Of a stretch of 64,000 nucleotides of DNA, positions 37,060-45,915 are shown in pieces. Source of the stretch: Bifidobacterium anseris (GTDB taxonomy: Bacteria; Actinomycetota; Actinomycetes; Actinomycetales; Bifidobacteriaceae). Below the pieces are notes generated by a model, which saw nothing but the letters and a program-made list of their open reading frames with translations, searched no databases and had not been told where the DNA came from. Position 1 is the first letter of the stretch. Each line of letters opens with the position of its first letter. Position numbers and translations under genes: made by a program. The DNA is taken from the NCBI RefSeq assembly GCF_002860345.1, contig NZ_NMYC01000001.1, forward strand, positions 744,001 through 808,000. Reading direction: 5' to 3'.

Positions 37060-38118
37060 ATGGCCTTGTTCCAACAGCAACCACAGACGCCACCAGCCGC
37101 CCCTCCGGCGGCACCCAAACCCCCGGCGCTGTCCGCACAGGACGCGGCCCGTGCGCAGCAGCTCGTCGCCCGGATCCGCAACCGTTTCACAGGCACGCTC
37201 GTCGGTCAGGACAACCTGCGCGAATCGCTGATCACGACGCTCGTCGCCGGAGGCCACATCCTCATCGAATCAGTGCCGGGACTGGCGAAGACGACGGCCG
37301 CCCAGACGCTCGCTACCTCGGTGTCCGGCACCTTCAAACGCGTGCAGTGCACGCCCGACCTGATGCCCTCCGACCTCGTCGGCACGCAGGTCTTTGACTT
37401 CTCAACGCAGCGCTTCTCGACGCAGATCGGCCCGATCCACGCGAACTTCGTGCTCCTCGACGAGATCAACCGTTCGAACGCGAAGACGCAGTCGGCGATG
37501 CTCGAGGCGATGGCCGAGGGCGCCACGACGATCGGCGGCCAGCGCATCCCGCTGCCCAAGCCGTTCATGGTCATCGCCACGCAGAACCCGATCGAGGAGG
37601 AGGGCACCTTCAACCTGCCCGAGGCGCAGATGGACCGCTTCATGATGAAGGCCGTCATGACCTATCCGACGCCCGAGCAGGAGGTCGCGATGCTCACGAT
37701 GCTCACGCGCCGCGGCTCCGACACGCTCGACCCGACGGCCGTGACGCCGGACGTCGTCTCGATCGCCGACGTCGAGTTCCTGCGCACCGCCGCGCGCCAT
37801 GTCCACGTCGCGGACCCGATCATGAAATACGCGGTCGACATCGCCGACACGTCCCGCGGCGGCGGCCCGAAGCCGGTCCAGGGACTCTCGTCGCTCGTGC
37901 GCCTCGGCGCCTCGCCGCGCGCCTCGATCGCGCTCGTGCGCATCGGTCAGGCCTCGGCGCTGATGGCCGGCCGCGACTACGTGATCCCCGAGGACCTCAA
38001 ACGCTTCGCCCACGAAGTGCTGCGCCACCGCATCCTGCTGACCTTCGAGGCGCTCGCCGACGGCGTCGACGCCGATCAGGTCGTCGACCAGATCGTCAGG
38101 GCGGTCCCGGTTCCATGA
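37060..38118 (+). CDS. MoxR-family AAA+ ATPase
   Basis: 352 aa. N-terminal Pro/Gln/Ala-rich leader (~1-22), then the AAA+ core: Walker A VPGLAKT (residues ~72-78), Walker B LLDEINR (~132-138), sensor-1 ATQNP, and the arginine-finger/lid region ending in QGLSSLVRLGASPRASIAL. MoxR proteins act as chaperones maturing VWA-domain partners or metal centres. Its stop overlaps the next start (ATGA), the first link of a six-gene cluster. Confidence 0.92.
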   Translation: MALFQQQPQTPPAAPPAAPKPPALSAQDAARAQQLVARIRNRFTGTLVGQDNLRESLITTLVAGGHILIESVPGLAKTTAAQTLATSVSGTFKRVQCTPDLMPSDLVGTQVFDFSTQRFSTQIGPIHANFVLLDEINRSNAKTQSAMLEAMAEGATTIGGQRIPLPKPFMVIATQNPIEEEGTFNLPEAQMDRFMMKAVMTYPTPEQEVAMLTMLTRRGSDTLDPTAVTPDVVSIADVEFLRTAARHVHVADPIMKYAVDIADTSRGGGPKPVQGLSSLVRLGASPRASIALVRIGQASALMAGRDYVIPEDLKRFAHEVLRHRILLTFEALADGVDADQVVDQIVRAVPVP

Positions 38119-39086
38119 TCGACGCCCGCCGACACGAAGACCCGGTGCGCCGGCGCATCGAGGCCCTGGGCACGTCGATGTCGCTGCCGACCGTCGCGCG
38201 CGCGCTCGGCGTGCTCGAAGGCGAACACCGCTCGCCCCGGCGCGGCGGCACCGACGACCTGCTCGACGTGCGCGCCTATGAGATCGGCGACGAGGCGCGT
38301 CAGATCGACTGGAAGATCAGCGCACGCTCCGGACGCACGATGGTCGTCCAACGCGAGCGCCGCTCGTCCAGCCGCGTCCATCTGCTGCTGGACGGCGGCC
38401 GCGAGATGACGGCCACGTGCCCGTCCGACGAACGCGCGTACGCCGTCGCCGCGAACGCGCTGTGCATGTTCGCGGCGCTGACGCTGCGCCGCAGCGACGA
38501 CGTCTCCCTTGTGCTGGGCGACGCGTCGCGCATCACGCGCGTGCCGTTCCACGGCGGCTTCGCGCAGTTCGAACGCAGGATCGACGAAGCGATCGACCGC
38601 CGCTGGACGCAGCCGCGCAACCTCGGCGCGCTGCTCGACTACGCGATCCGTCTGCGCGACCGCCACGCGCTCGTCGTGCTGGCGACGTCCGACGCCACCG
38701 TCGGCGACGACGAGCTGCGCCGCATCCGTCGCATCGCGCAGACGCACCCCTTCGTCCTCATCGATGTCGCCACCGTCAACCCCTTCGCCGCCGAGCCCGT
38801 GCCCGGCCGGCGCGGCGTTCGCGTCAGAAACGGCGCGAACGGGCGGCGCGTCCCGGCGTTCCTGACATGTCGCGCGCTCGCCGACGAGGTCGCCACGCAC
38901 CGCGCGTACCGTGTCTCGGCGCTGCGCCAGGAGCTGTCGCGCTCCGGCGCGCGGCTCATCCACGCCGATTCGAGCGAGGCGATGTTCCATGATTTCGTCC
39001 GTCTGATCTCGCTGAGCCGTCTGGGCACGCCCGGCGCGCGCTCGCATCTGCGCACCGATCGCGCCGACAGGGAGGTGTCCACATGA
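38115..39086 (+). CDS. DUF58 domain-containing protein
   Basis: 323 aa. The signature of DUF58, YEIGDEARQIDWKISARSG near residues 55-73, is clear, followed by a VWA-like fold (VHLLLDGGREM). Cytosolic, no TM segment. It overlaps moxR by 4 bp and the next gene by 4 bp, so expression is coupled. The family always travels with moxR and VWA genes; molecular role unknown. Confidence 0.92.
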   Translation: MIDARRHEDPVRRRIEALGTSMSLPTVARALGVLEGEHRSPRRGGTDDLLDVRAYEIGDEARQIDWKISARSGRTMVVQRERRSSSRVHLLLDGGREMTATCPSDERAYAVAANALCMFAALTLRRSDDVSLVLGDASRITRVPFHGGFAQFERRIDEAIDRRWTQPRNLGALLDYAIRLRDRHALVVLATSDATVGDDELRRIRRIAQTHPFVLIDVATVNPFAAEPVPGRRGVRVRNGANGRRVPAFLTCRALADEVATHRAYRVSALRQELSRSGARLIHADSSEAMFHDFVRLISLSRLGTPGARSHLRTDRADREVST

Positions 39087-39616
39087 GCCCGTCCGTTCCG
39101 ACGACGCTGCTGCTGGCCGTCCAATCCGACGACCTGCGCCCGGTCGCGGCCCCGGATCTCGCGCCGCAACTGTGGATCTGCGCCGGCGTCGCGATCGCCG
39201 TCGCGATCGTCTGCGTCGCGATCGCGTTCCTGCCGCGCCGCGCGTCCGCGAAACGACGCGAGACCGGCGCGCACGCCGACGGTTCCGACACGCGCGCGTG
39301 GCTGGCGCGCATCGACGCCGTTGTGCGCGACTACGACGCACAAGCGACCACGGCCGACGAGGCCTATGCGCGCCTCGCCGCGATCGCGCGCGCCTTCGCG
39401 TCGGCGCGTTCGGGCCGTCCGCTCGCCACGCGCACGCTGCATGACCTCGAACGCGAGCCGCGCGGCGGCGACGCCGGCAACTGGGACGCGCTGCGCATGA
39501 CGATCGCCGCCCTCTACCCTCCCGAATTCGCCGACGACGACCATCCGAGCGTGCGTGAGGCGTCGGTGGCGACGGCCGCCGGCTGGGTGTCCGATCTTGT
39601 GGAAAGGTGGCGCTGA
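39083..39616 (+). CDS. Small membrane protein of the MoxR/VWA cluster
   Basis: 177 aa. A TM helix (~30-50, WICAGVAIAVAIVCVAIAFL) is followed by basic RRASAKRR and a soluble helical domain (AWLARIDAVVRDYDAQATTADEAYARLAAIARAFAS). Position and topology match the DUF4381-like component of Bat/MoxR operons, but sequence identity to that family is not certain by eye. Overlaps DUF58 by 4 bp. Confidence 0.75.
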   Translation: MSPSVPTTLLLAVQSDDLRPVAAPDLAPQLWICAGVAIAVAIVCVAIAFLPRRASAKRRETGAHADGSDTRAWLARIDAVVRDYDAQATTADEAYARLAAIARAFASARSGRPLATRTLHDLEREPRGGDAGNWDALRMTIAALYPPEFADDDHPSVREASVATAAGWVSDLVERWR

Positions 39617-39618
39617 CG

Positions 39619-40671
39619 ATGCTGCACTGGCAATGGCCCTGGGCGATCCCGATCGCCTTCGCCGCGGCGTGCGCGATCGGCGCGCTCGCCTTCTGGCTCA
39701 ACGCGCGCGGCGGCGCCGACCCGGCCGACGCCGTGGCCTGGGACGTCGACGACGGTCTGGGCACCGAACGCGGCTCGCGCATGCTGCGCCTGTGGCGCCG
39801 GCTCAACCATGCGGCCGGCGCGCTCATCGCGTTCGCGCTCATGCTCGCCTGCGTGTTCGCGGCGCGCCCGGCGCAGGTGGACGAGCAGGCCGAACGCAGC
39901 GCGACGCGCGACATCGTGCTGTGCCTCGACGTCTCCGGCTCGGCGCTGCCCTACGACCGTCAGGTGATTGACACGTACCGTTCGCTCGTCACGCGTTTCC
40001 GCGGCGAACGCATCGGCATGAGCATCTTCAATTCGACGTCACGCACTGTGTTCCCGCTCACCGACGACTATGCGATGGTCAGCCGCCAGCTCGACGAGGC
40101 GAGCACGCTGCTCAAGGGCGTCGAGTCGCAGGACGACATCGACGGCATGAGCGACAGGCAGTACCAGCAGGTCTCCGACTGGCTCGCCGGCACGCAGAAC
40201 CGCAAGAACGCGACGAGCCTGATCGGCGACGGCCTCGTCAGCTGCGCGGCGATGCTGCCCGGCTTCTCCTACGGCAAGTCGTCGTCGGACATGAGCCGTG
40301 ACGCGTCGATCGTGCTGGCGACCGACAACGTCGTCTCCGGCACGCCCACCTACACGCTCGACGAGGCGCTCACGATGACGTCGAAGGCGCACATCGCCGT
40401 CGACGGCCTGTTCTCCGGCCCTGCGCAAATCGAGGGCGACGAGGCGACGACACGGATGCGCACGCTCATCGAACAGCATGGCGGCGTCTTCCTCACGCAG
40501 TCGAACGGCGATTCGGTCGACGCGCTCGTGCGTTCGATCGACGCGCGGCGCACGAAGGACGTCGAGGAGGCCGGCCGCGCCGCATGGACGGACGCGCCGG
40601 GCTGGTGGACGCTCGCGCTCGCCGTGCTCGCCGGCGCATGGCTGCTTGTGGCATGGAGGTTGGCACGATGA
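39619..40671 (+). CDS. VWA-domain membrane protein (BatA-like)
   Basis: 350 aa. Two N-terminal TM helices (~7-27 and ~63-82) precede a von Willebrand A domain with intact MIDAS start DVSGS (Asp104, Ser106, Ser108), plus ASIVLATDNVVSG; a C-terminal TM (WWTLALAVLAGAWLLVAW) closes it. ATG 39619 is chosen (AGGTGG 8 nt upstream, 2 bp after the previous stop); a GTG at 39607 is an alternative. Probably a metal-dependent protein-interaction module outside the membrane. Confidence 0.85.
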   Translation: MLHWQWPWAIPIAFAAACAIGALAFWLNARGGADPADAVAWDVDDGLGTERGSRMLRLWRRLNHAAGALIAFALMLACVFAARPAQVDEQAERSATRDIVLCLDVSGSALPYDRQVIDTYRSLVTRFRGERIGMSIFNSTSRTVFPLTDDYAMVSRQLDEASTLLKGVESQDDIDGMSDRQYQQVSDWLAGTQNRKNATSLIGDGLVSCAAMLPGFSYGKSSSDMSRDASIVLATDNVVSGTPTYTLDEALTMTSKAHIAVDGLFSGPAQIEGDEATTRMRTLIEQHGGVFLTQSNGDSVDALVRSIDARRTKDVEEAGRAAWTDAPGWWTLALAVLAGAWLLVAWRLAR

Positions 40672-41678
40672 ACGGATTCACCTTCGCACCCGCGCTCGGC
40701 TGGATCGCCGCGTCGATCCTCGCGGCCGCGCTCGCCGCGCTCGCCGTCGGCGTCATTGTGCTGCATGCGCGCCGTCCGGGCGACGAGACGATTGGCATGT
40801 GCATCAGGCGCGTCGTGATCTGCGTGCTGCTCGCCGTGCTCGCGCTGACGCCGAGCATCGCGACGACGACGACGAGCCGCGCCGTCAACGCGACCGACGT
40901 CGTCATCGCGACCGACGTCACCGGCTCGATGGGCGTGACCGACGCGACCTACGGCGAGCGGCGCGGCATCAGCCGTCTCGACGCGACGAAGGCCGCGATC
41001 GACGACATCACGGCGAGCTACGCGAACTCGAGCTTCGCGGCGCTCAGCTTCGGCTCGGCAGCCACGCTCGACGTGCCGCTGACGCCGGACGCGGCGGCGA
41101 TTGACCATTGGGCGTCCTCGCTGCACACCGAGGCGACGACCGCGTCATCGGGATCGTCGGCGGACGCGGCGATCGACCAGCTGCTGCTGACGCTCAAGTC
41201 GATCCGCGACGCGCATCCCGACGACCGCATCGTGCTGTATCTGATCACCGACGGCGAGCAGACGATCCCGACGTCGCGGCGCACGTTCTCGTCGCTGCGC
41301 CGCTACCTCGACGACGCCTGTGTCATCGGAGTCGGCACCGAGGCGGGCGGCAAGGTGCCACGTCCGGCCGCCGACGGCGAGGAAGGCGGATGGATCGTCG
41401 ACCCGTCGACCGGACAGCCGGGCGTCTCGATCATGGACAGGCGGCAGATCGAGTCAATCGCCGACGAACTGAGCGGCTCCGCGCTGTTCACGACGGACGG
41501 CGGCACCGTCGCCTCGTCTGCGATCACGAAGGAGTCGCGCCAGTGGCGCGCGACGACGACGGACAAGGAACGCGTGCGTGTCACGCCGGTCGTCTGGCCG
41601 GTCGTGCTCGTGCTGCTCGCCGTCATGGCGTGGGAGGCCGGCGCATGGTTCGGCCAGTCGAGGAGGCTGCTGCAATGA
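40668..41678 (+). CDS. VWA-domain membrane protein (second copy)
   Basis: 336 aa. Two N-terminal TM helices (~13-33, ~47-65), VWA domain from ~77, C-terminal TM (VVWPVVLVLLAVMAWEAGAW). The MIDAS motif is D83-V-T-G-S87, with Thr where Ser is usual; the later acidic residue in LITDGEQ is present. GGAGG is 8 nt before ATG. The start overlaps the previous stop (ATGA). Likely partners the first VWA protein and is acted on by MoxR. Confidence 0.85.
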   Translation: MNGFTFAPALGWIAASILAAALAALAVGVIVLHARRPGDETIGMCIRRVVICVLLAVLALTPSIATTTTSRAVNATDVVIATDVTGSMGVTDATYGERRGISRLDATKAAIDDITASYANSSFAALSFGSAATLDVPLTPDAAAIDHWASSLHTEATTASSGSSADAAIDQLLLTLKSIRDAHPDDRIVLYLITDGEQTIPTSRRTFSSLRRYLDDACVIGVGTEAGGKVPRPAADGEEGGWIVDPSTGQPGVSIMDRRQIESIADELSGSALFTTDGGTVASSAITKESRQWRATTTDKERVRVTPVVWPVVLVLLAVMAWEAGAWFGQSRRLLQ

Positions 41679-42268
41679 GCAAGGCATCATCCAACAACGC
41701 GACGTCCAAGTCGACACGACGGCCGCGGCGTCTGCCGCTCGCCGCGCGCATCGTGCTGCTCGTCGTCGCCGTCGCGGCCGTCGTCGTCGCCGTCTGGTCG
41801 TTGTGGAACGTCCACGCCACCGCCGAGAACATCGACGCCACGGCGACGCTGACGCGCACGATCGACGAGGCGGCCAAACCCGACGCCGACTTCAAGCGGC
41901 TACTCGCGCAGCAGCGGCAGACCGACGCCCGCTACGACGCGCTGCTGGACGCGAAGGCGACGCTGCTGCCCGAACTCGTCTCGAACGTCGAGCGCAACGC
42001 GCGCACCTCCAAGACGCTGACCGGACGCCTCGAGGAGAGCCTCGCGCAGCAGGAGCGCGACAAGCAGTCGCAGGACGCCGGCGGCACAACGACCCAGAAC
42101 GCTGAGCGCGGCGCCGACCCGGCGCTCGACGAGCAGGAGCAGCGCAAGCTCGAGGAACTGCTCAAGAACAACGAGCCGACCGAGGGCGACGCGTCCACGT
42201 CGACGCAGGACGGCAAGCGCACGCAGCAGGGAGGCACCGCCGGCAGCCAGGACGCCAAACCCTGGTGA
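41675..42268 (+). CDS. Membrane protein with coiled-coil tail, end of MoxR cluster
   Basis: 197 aa. Basic N-terminus (SKSTRRPRR), one TM helix (~26-45, IVLLVVAVAAVVVAVWSLW), then a charged helical region (TRTIDEAAKPDADFKRLLAQ, LDEQEQRKLEELLKN) and a hydrophilic Gln/Gly/Ser C-tail ending DAKPW. No family recognised with confidence. ATGA overlap with the VWA gene and GGAGG upstream. The terminator that follows ends the cluster. Confidence 0.75.
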   Translation: MSKASSNNATSKSTRRPRRLPLAARIVLLVVAVAAVVVAVWSLWNVHATAENIDATATLTRTIDEAAKPDADFKRLLAQQRQTDARYDALLDAKATLLPELVSNVERNARTSKTLTGRLEESLAQQERDKQSQDAGGTTTQNAERGADPALDEQEQRKLEELLKNNEPTEGDASTSTQDGKRTQQGGTAGSQDAKPW

Positions 42269-42329
42269 GCGGCGCCGTTGACGCCCTCTCCTCCGTCTGC
42301 CTATCAAATCGCATCAATCATATCAATCA

Positions 42330-42372
42330 CAGGCCCTGCCGCATCCGCAAATTGTGGACGCGGCAGGGCCTG
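42330..42372 (+). terminator. Terminator of the MoxR/VWA cluster
   Basis: CAGGCCCTGCCGC pairs with GCGGCAGGGCCTG, 17-nt loop; 60 nt past the last stop. Confidence 0.75.
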
Positions 42373-42426
42373 TCTACATCCTGTGTGGACACAGGCGGAT
42401 GTTATCCACACGTCGTGTCGTCCACA
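42353..42426. promoter_or_regulatory. Cluster of four DnaA-box-like 9-mers
   Basis: Within 74 bp: TGTGGACGC (42353, reverse of GCGTCCACA), TGTGGACAC (42384, reverse of GTGTCCACA), TTATCCACA (42402, exact E. coli consensus) and TCGTCCACA (42418). The second lies in the perfect dyad CCTGTGTGGACACAGG. They lie between the cluster terminator and the WXG-like gene. No dnaA/dnaN nearby, so not oriC. Confidence 0.5.
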
Positions 42427-42506
42427 TTTCGGGGCTGAGCCTGCCTTCCGGTCACAATGGTCCGCTCGGCTGGACACGGCGGACGTCGTCGGCGTCCAAT
42501 GGAGGC

Positions 42507-42878
42507 ATGGACACGACATACGACATGACGCGAACGGCCGAACCGATGCACGGACGCCGGCCGATACGACCACTGGACGGCGCTTCGGCGCTCATGCCGC
42601 CGACGACGATGGCGCCGCTGCTGCGCGACGACGGCACGGCGATGCTCGAGGCCGTCATGGCCGACTGCCATCAGCTCATGCGACGCATGGCGGACGAATG
42701 CGCGACGACAATCGACGAGGCCGTCGGCGCGCTCGGCGCCGCACGGATCGACGGATGGCACGGCACGGCCGCCGAACTCTACCGCGAGCGCATCCGCTCA
42801 GCCGGCACGCAGGCGCGCATCGTGCGTGCGCAGGCCGGGCTCGCGCCGGCGATGCTGCTGGGAACGGCGGGTGCATGA
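42507..42878 (+). CDS. WXG-like small protein, partner of the following hydrolase
   Basis: 123 aa. The first ~40 residues are Pro/Arg-rich and disordered-looking. The rest is helical with a central W84-H-G86 turn (DGWHGTAAELYRERI), the WXG100 pattern. No YxxxD/E at the end. Its stop overlaps the hydrolase start (ATGA), suggesting a heterodimer or chaperone-substrate pair. Start is uncertain: GGAGG is only 1 nt from ATG 42507, and the ATG at 42525 is an alternative. Confidence 0.65.
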   Translation: MDTTYDMTRTAEPMHGRRPIRPLDGASALMPPTTMAPLLRDDGTAMLEAVMADCHQLMRRMADECATTIDEAVGALGAARIDGWHGTAAELYRERIRSAGTQARIVRAQAGLAPAMLLGTAGA

Positions 42879-44377
42879 TGACCAGGCAAGTGACCTCCTC
42901 GGTGCACGGTGGCTCCTTCGGCGTCGCCGACGACGGTGCCTACCTCGAGGCGTGGGCGCGGCTCGACGCGACGCAGACGGCGCTGAAGGCCTGTGCCGCC
43001 GCATGGACGCGCACGGCCTTCGCGTTGTCGACGCGGCAGATGGACATGCTCGCCAGGCAGCCCGCGATCGACGCGGCCGGTACAAGCGGCGCCATGTCGG
43101 CCGCGCTGACGCATCGCATCACGCGCGCCGTCGACGCCTGTAACGACGTCGGCGCGATGCTGCGCCGCATCGGCGACGAATGCGGACGCCTCGCCGACCT
43201 CGTCGCGCGCGCCCACGGCCTGTACAACGCGGCCGAATCGGACAACCGACGGATGACCTCGAAGGTCGTGCAGATGCTGACGACGATCAATCCGTTGGCG
43301 ATGACGGCCGTCGCCGTCGGCACGGGTCTGGGCGGGGCGGCGTACGGGAAGGCCACGGAAGGCTCCTTCGGCGTCGCGCACGCCTCGCACGCCACCGCGT
43401 GGATGCAGGAGGGGCTGATGGCCGGCATCAGTACGCGGCTCAACGCGTTGAATGAGATGGGCGGCCTGGCCGCGATTGGCGATGACGGTCGGCATGTCGC
43501 CGGCGCGGCCGGACGGATCGCGGCGCTCAGCGCGCCGATCAACGACCGTCTGCAAGGCGATCGTCTCATCGTGACGCGGACGTCGCCGAACGCCGGCGAA
43601 CGGCCGGTCGGCTACGTAGACGGCACGGCCGGGGCGCTGCACGACCTGCGCCGGCTCGGGGCGGCGAACGGCGACGGTGCACGCACGGGGCTGTCCTATG
43701 CGACGATCGCGATCTCACGCTATGCGCGTGCAGACGGCACGAACGCGTGGCTCGTGACGATCCCCGGCACCGACGGGCAGCCGGATTCGCCGTTCGGGTG
43801 GGAGCAGAACGTCGAACTCATGGGCGACAACGCGGCCCGACGGGCGCGGGCGGACAGCGCGCGCTTCGTCGCCGAGGCGATGCGGCTCGCCGGCATCGAC
43901 GTCGGCGAGCCGGTCGCGCTCATCGGGCATTCGCAAGGCGGCATCGTCGCGGCGACGCTCGCGAGCGACTACGTCGACGAGTTCGCCATCGAGCACATCG
44001 TAACCGCCGGCTCGCCGATCGCGAACCATCCGATCGGCGAGGACGTGTGGGTGACGAGCATCGAGATGGACGACGAGCTCGTCGCCGCGCTCGACGGCGC
44101 CGCGAACCCGGAGCACGAGCGCTGGCTGACGGTGCGCGGCTCGCTGAGCGAGGCCGACGACGACCGTCCGCTCGTCTCGAGTCCGGTCGACATTCCCGAC
44201 GGGCCGCTGCGGATGACGCACGACCTCGCCTTCCACGAGGCCGCGTACGCGAGCGCCGCGCAGCTCGGCTCGCCGGCGCTCGAACGGCACGACGCGCATC
44301 TGCGCGGAACGATCGCGGGCGAGTATCAGGGCACGACGTACTGGCGCGGCCGCATCGGCGACGACGCAGACAAGTGA
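42875..44377 (+). CDS. Alpha/beta hydrolase with N-terminal WXG/ESX-like helical domain
   Basis: 500 aa. Residues ~1-130 form an all-helical hairpin-like region with a YxxxE motif (Tyr117-Asn-Ala-Ala-Glu121) like ESX substrates. A Gly/Ala-rich segment (~140-160, MTAVAVGTGLGGAAYG) is followed by an alpha/beta hydrolase with nucleophile Ser353 in GHSQGG; VTAGSPIANH follows, with candidate acidic and His residues near the end (MTHDLAFHE). No Sec signal peptide. Probably a lipase or esterase; substrate unknown. Translationally coupled to the WXG-like gene. Confidence 0.78.
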   Translation: MMTRQVTSSVHGGSFGVADDGAYLEAWARLDATQTALKACAAAWTRTAFALSTRQMDMLARQPAIDAAGTSGAMSAALTHRITRAVDACNDVGAMLRRIGDECGRLADLVARAHGLYNAAESDNRRMTSKVVQMLTTINPLAMTAVAVGTGLGGAAYGKATEGSFGVAHASHATAWMQEGLMAGISTRLNALNEMGGLAAIGDDGRHVAGAAGRIAALSAPINDRLQGDRLIVTRTSPNAGERPVGYVDGTAGALHDLRRLGAANGDGARTGLSYATIAISRYARADGTNAWLVTIPGTDGQPDSPFGWEQNVELMGDNAARRARADSARFVAEAMRLAGIDVGEPVALIGHSQGGIVAATLASDYVDEFAIEHIVTAGSPIANHPIGEDVWVTSIEMDDELVAALDGAANPEHERWLTVRGSLSEADDDRPLVSSPVDIPDGPLRMTHDLAFHEAAYASAAQLGSPALERHDAHLRGTIAGEYQGTTYWRGRIGDDADK

Positions 44378-44385
44378 GCGCCACA

Positions 44386-44415
44386 CCCCGGCGTCTCATG
44401 GATGGGACGCCGGGG
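44386..44415 (+). terminator. Terminator after the hydrolase gene
   Basis: CCCCGGCGTC/GACGCCGGGG, 10-nt loop, 9 nt past the stop; it sits just upstream of the purB -10. Confidence 0.7.
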
Positions 44416-44437
44416 CCGCCGCGTTCACGGTTCTGCG

Positions 44438-44443
44438 TAGAGT
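44438..44443 (+). promoter_or_regulatory. -10 hexamer of purB (TAGAGT)
   Basis: TAGAGT, 7 nt (GAAGGAC), ATG at 44451. The GAAGGA 1 nt from ATG is too close for normal SD use. Confidence 0.5.
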
Positions 44444-44450
44444 GAAGGAC

Positions 44451-45893
44451 ATGAAGCTTACCGACATCACCCCCGCCATCGCGCTCACGCCGCTTGATGG
44501 CCGTTACCATGCCCAGACCGCCGAGCTCGTCGAATATCTCAGCGAGCCCGCCCTCAACCGCGAGCGCATGCGCGTCGAGGTCGAGTGGATGATCATGCTC
44601 GCCAACGGCTACGCCGGCAACGGCTGGAAGCCGATCGTCCCCGGCGTCGAGCCGCTGACCGAGCAGGAGCAGGCCTTCCTGCGCGCGATCCCGGAGGAGT
44701 TCGGCGCCGAGGGCATCCGCCAGCATGCGGCGCACGAGGCCGTCACGCACCATGACGTCAAGGCCGTCGAATACTACATCGACGACCAGCTCGACAAGGC
44801 GGCCGACGTCCTCGGCCACCCGACGCAGCTGACGGGACTCAAGACGCTCGTGCACTTCGCCTGCACGTCGGAGGACATCAACAACCTGTCGACGGCGCGC
44901 TGCGTCAAGAACGCCGTCGAACGCGTCTGGCTGCCGGGCATCGACGCGATCGTCGACCTGCTCGCCGAGCAGGCGGAGCGTTTCAGGGACCTGCCGCTGC
45001 TGTCGCTGACGCACGGCCAGCCGGCCACGCCGACGACGCTCGGCAAGGAACTCGCCGTCTACGTCTACCGCCTCAACCGTCAGATCAACCATGTGCGCGC
45101 GCAGCAGTACCTCGGCAAGATCAACGGCGCGACCGGCACCTTCGGCGCGCATCTGGCCGCAATCCCGGACGTTGACTGGATCGACGTCTCGCGCGTTTTC
45201 GTCGAGGACCGCATGGGCCTGACATGGAACCCGCTGACGACGCAGATCGAATCGCACGACTGGCAGGCGGAGCTCTACGGCACGATGAGCCATGCGAACC
45301 GCATCATGCACAACCTGTGCGTCGACGTGTGGATGTACATCTCGCGCGGCGTATTCGCGCAGGTGCCGGTCAAGGGCGCGACCGGATCGTCGACGATGCC
45401 GCACAAGATCAATCCGATCCGCTTCGAGAACGCCGAGGCGAACTTCGAGATCTCATGCTCGCTGCTCGACACGCTTTCGGCGACGCTCGTCGAATCCCGT
45501 TGGCAGCGCGACCTGACCGATTCGACGACGCAGCGCAACATCGGCTCGGCGATCGGCTATTCGGTGCTCGCGCTGAACAACCTGCTCGGCGGCCTCAAAT
45601 CGATCCATCCGAACGAGACCGTCATCGCGTGCGAGCTCGACGAGAACTGGGAGGTGCTTGGCGAGCCGATCCAGACGGCGATGCGCGCCTGCGAGCTCGC
45701 GGGCCTGCCCGGCATGGAGAAGCCCTACGAGAAGGTCAAGGAGCTGATGCGCGGCCATGAGATCGGCCAGCAGGACGTCGAGGCCTTCATCGACTCGCTC
45801 GCCTTCGACGAGGCGAGTACAGCGCGCCTCAAGGCGCTGACGCCGGCGACCTACGTGGGCGCCGCCTCGAAGCTCGTTGACTACGACCGCTGA
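44451..45893 (+). CDS. purB: Adenylosuccinate lyase
   Basis: 480 aa. Cleaves SAICAR and adenylosuccinate in purine synthesis. The fumarase-superfamily signature GSSTMPHKINPI is intact, with LTHGQPATPTTLGKE (region 2) and CTSEDINN (region 1). Length and the IHPNE.. C-terminal part fit the E. coli-like long form. I start at ATG 44451, not the GTG three codons earlier. Confidence 0.97.
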   Translation: MKLTDITPAIALTPLDGRYHAQTAELVEYLSEPALNRERMRVEVEWMIMLANGYAGNGWKPIVPGVEPLTEQEQAFLRAIPEEFGAEGIRQHAAHEAVTHHDVKAVEYYIDDQLDKAADVLGHPTQLTGLKTLVHFACTSEDINNLSTARCVKNAVERVWLPGIDAIVDLLAEQAERFRDLPLLSLTHGQPATPTTLGKELAVYVYRLNRQINHVRAQQYLGKINGATGTFGAHLAAIPDVDWIDVSRVFVEDRMGLTWNPLTTQIESHDWQAELYGTMSHANRIMHNLCVDVWMYISRGVFAQVPVKGATGSSTMPHKINPIRFENAEANFEISCSLLDTLSATLVESRWQRDLTDSTTQRNIGSAIGYSVLALNNLLGGLKSIHPNETVIACELDENWEVLGEPIQTAMRACELAGLPGMEKPYEKVKELMRGHEIGQQDVEAFIDSLAFDEASTARLKALTPATYVGAASKLVDYDR

Positions 45894-45915
45894 CCATCGC
45901 CGCCTGCAACTGCGG

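Noticed and set aside
42353-42426. Chromosomal replication origin
   Set aside because: DnaA-like boxes are present but there is no dnaA, dnaN, AT-rich unwinding element or gene order typical of oriC.
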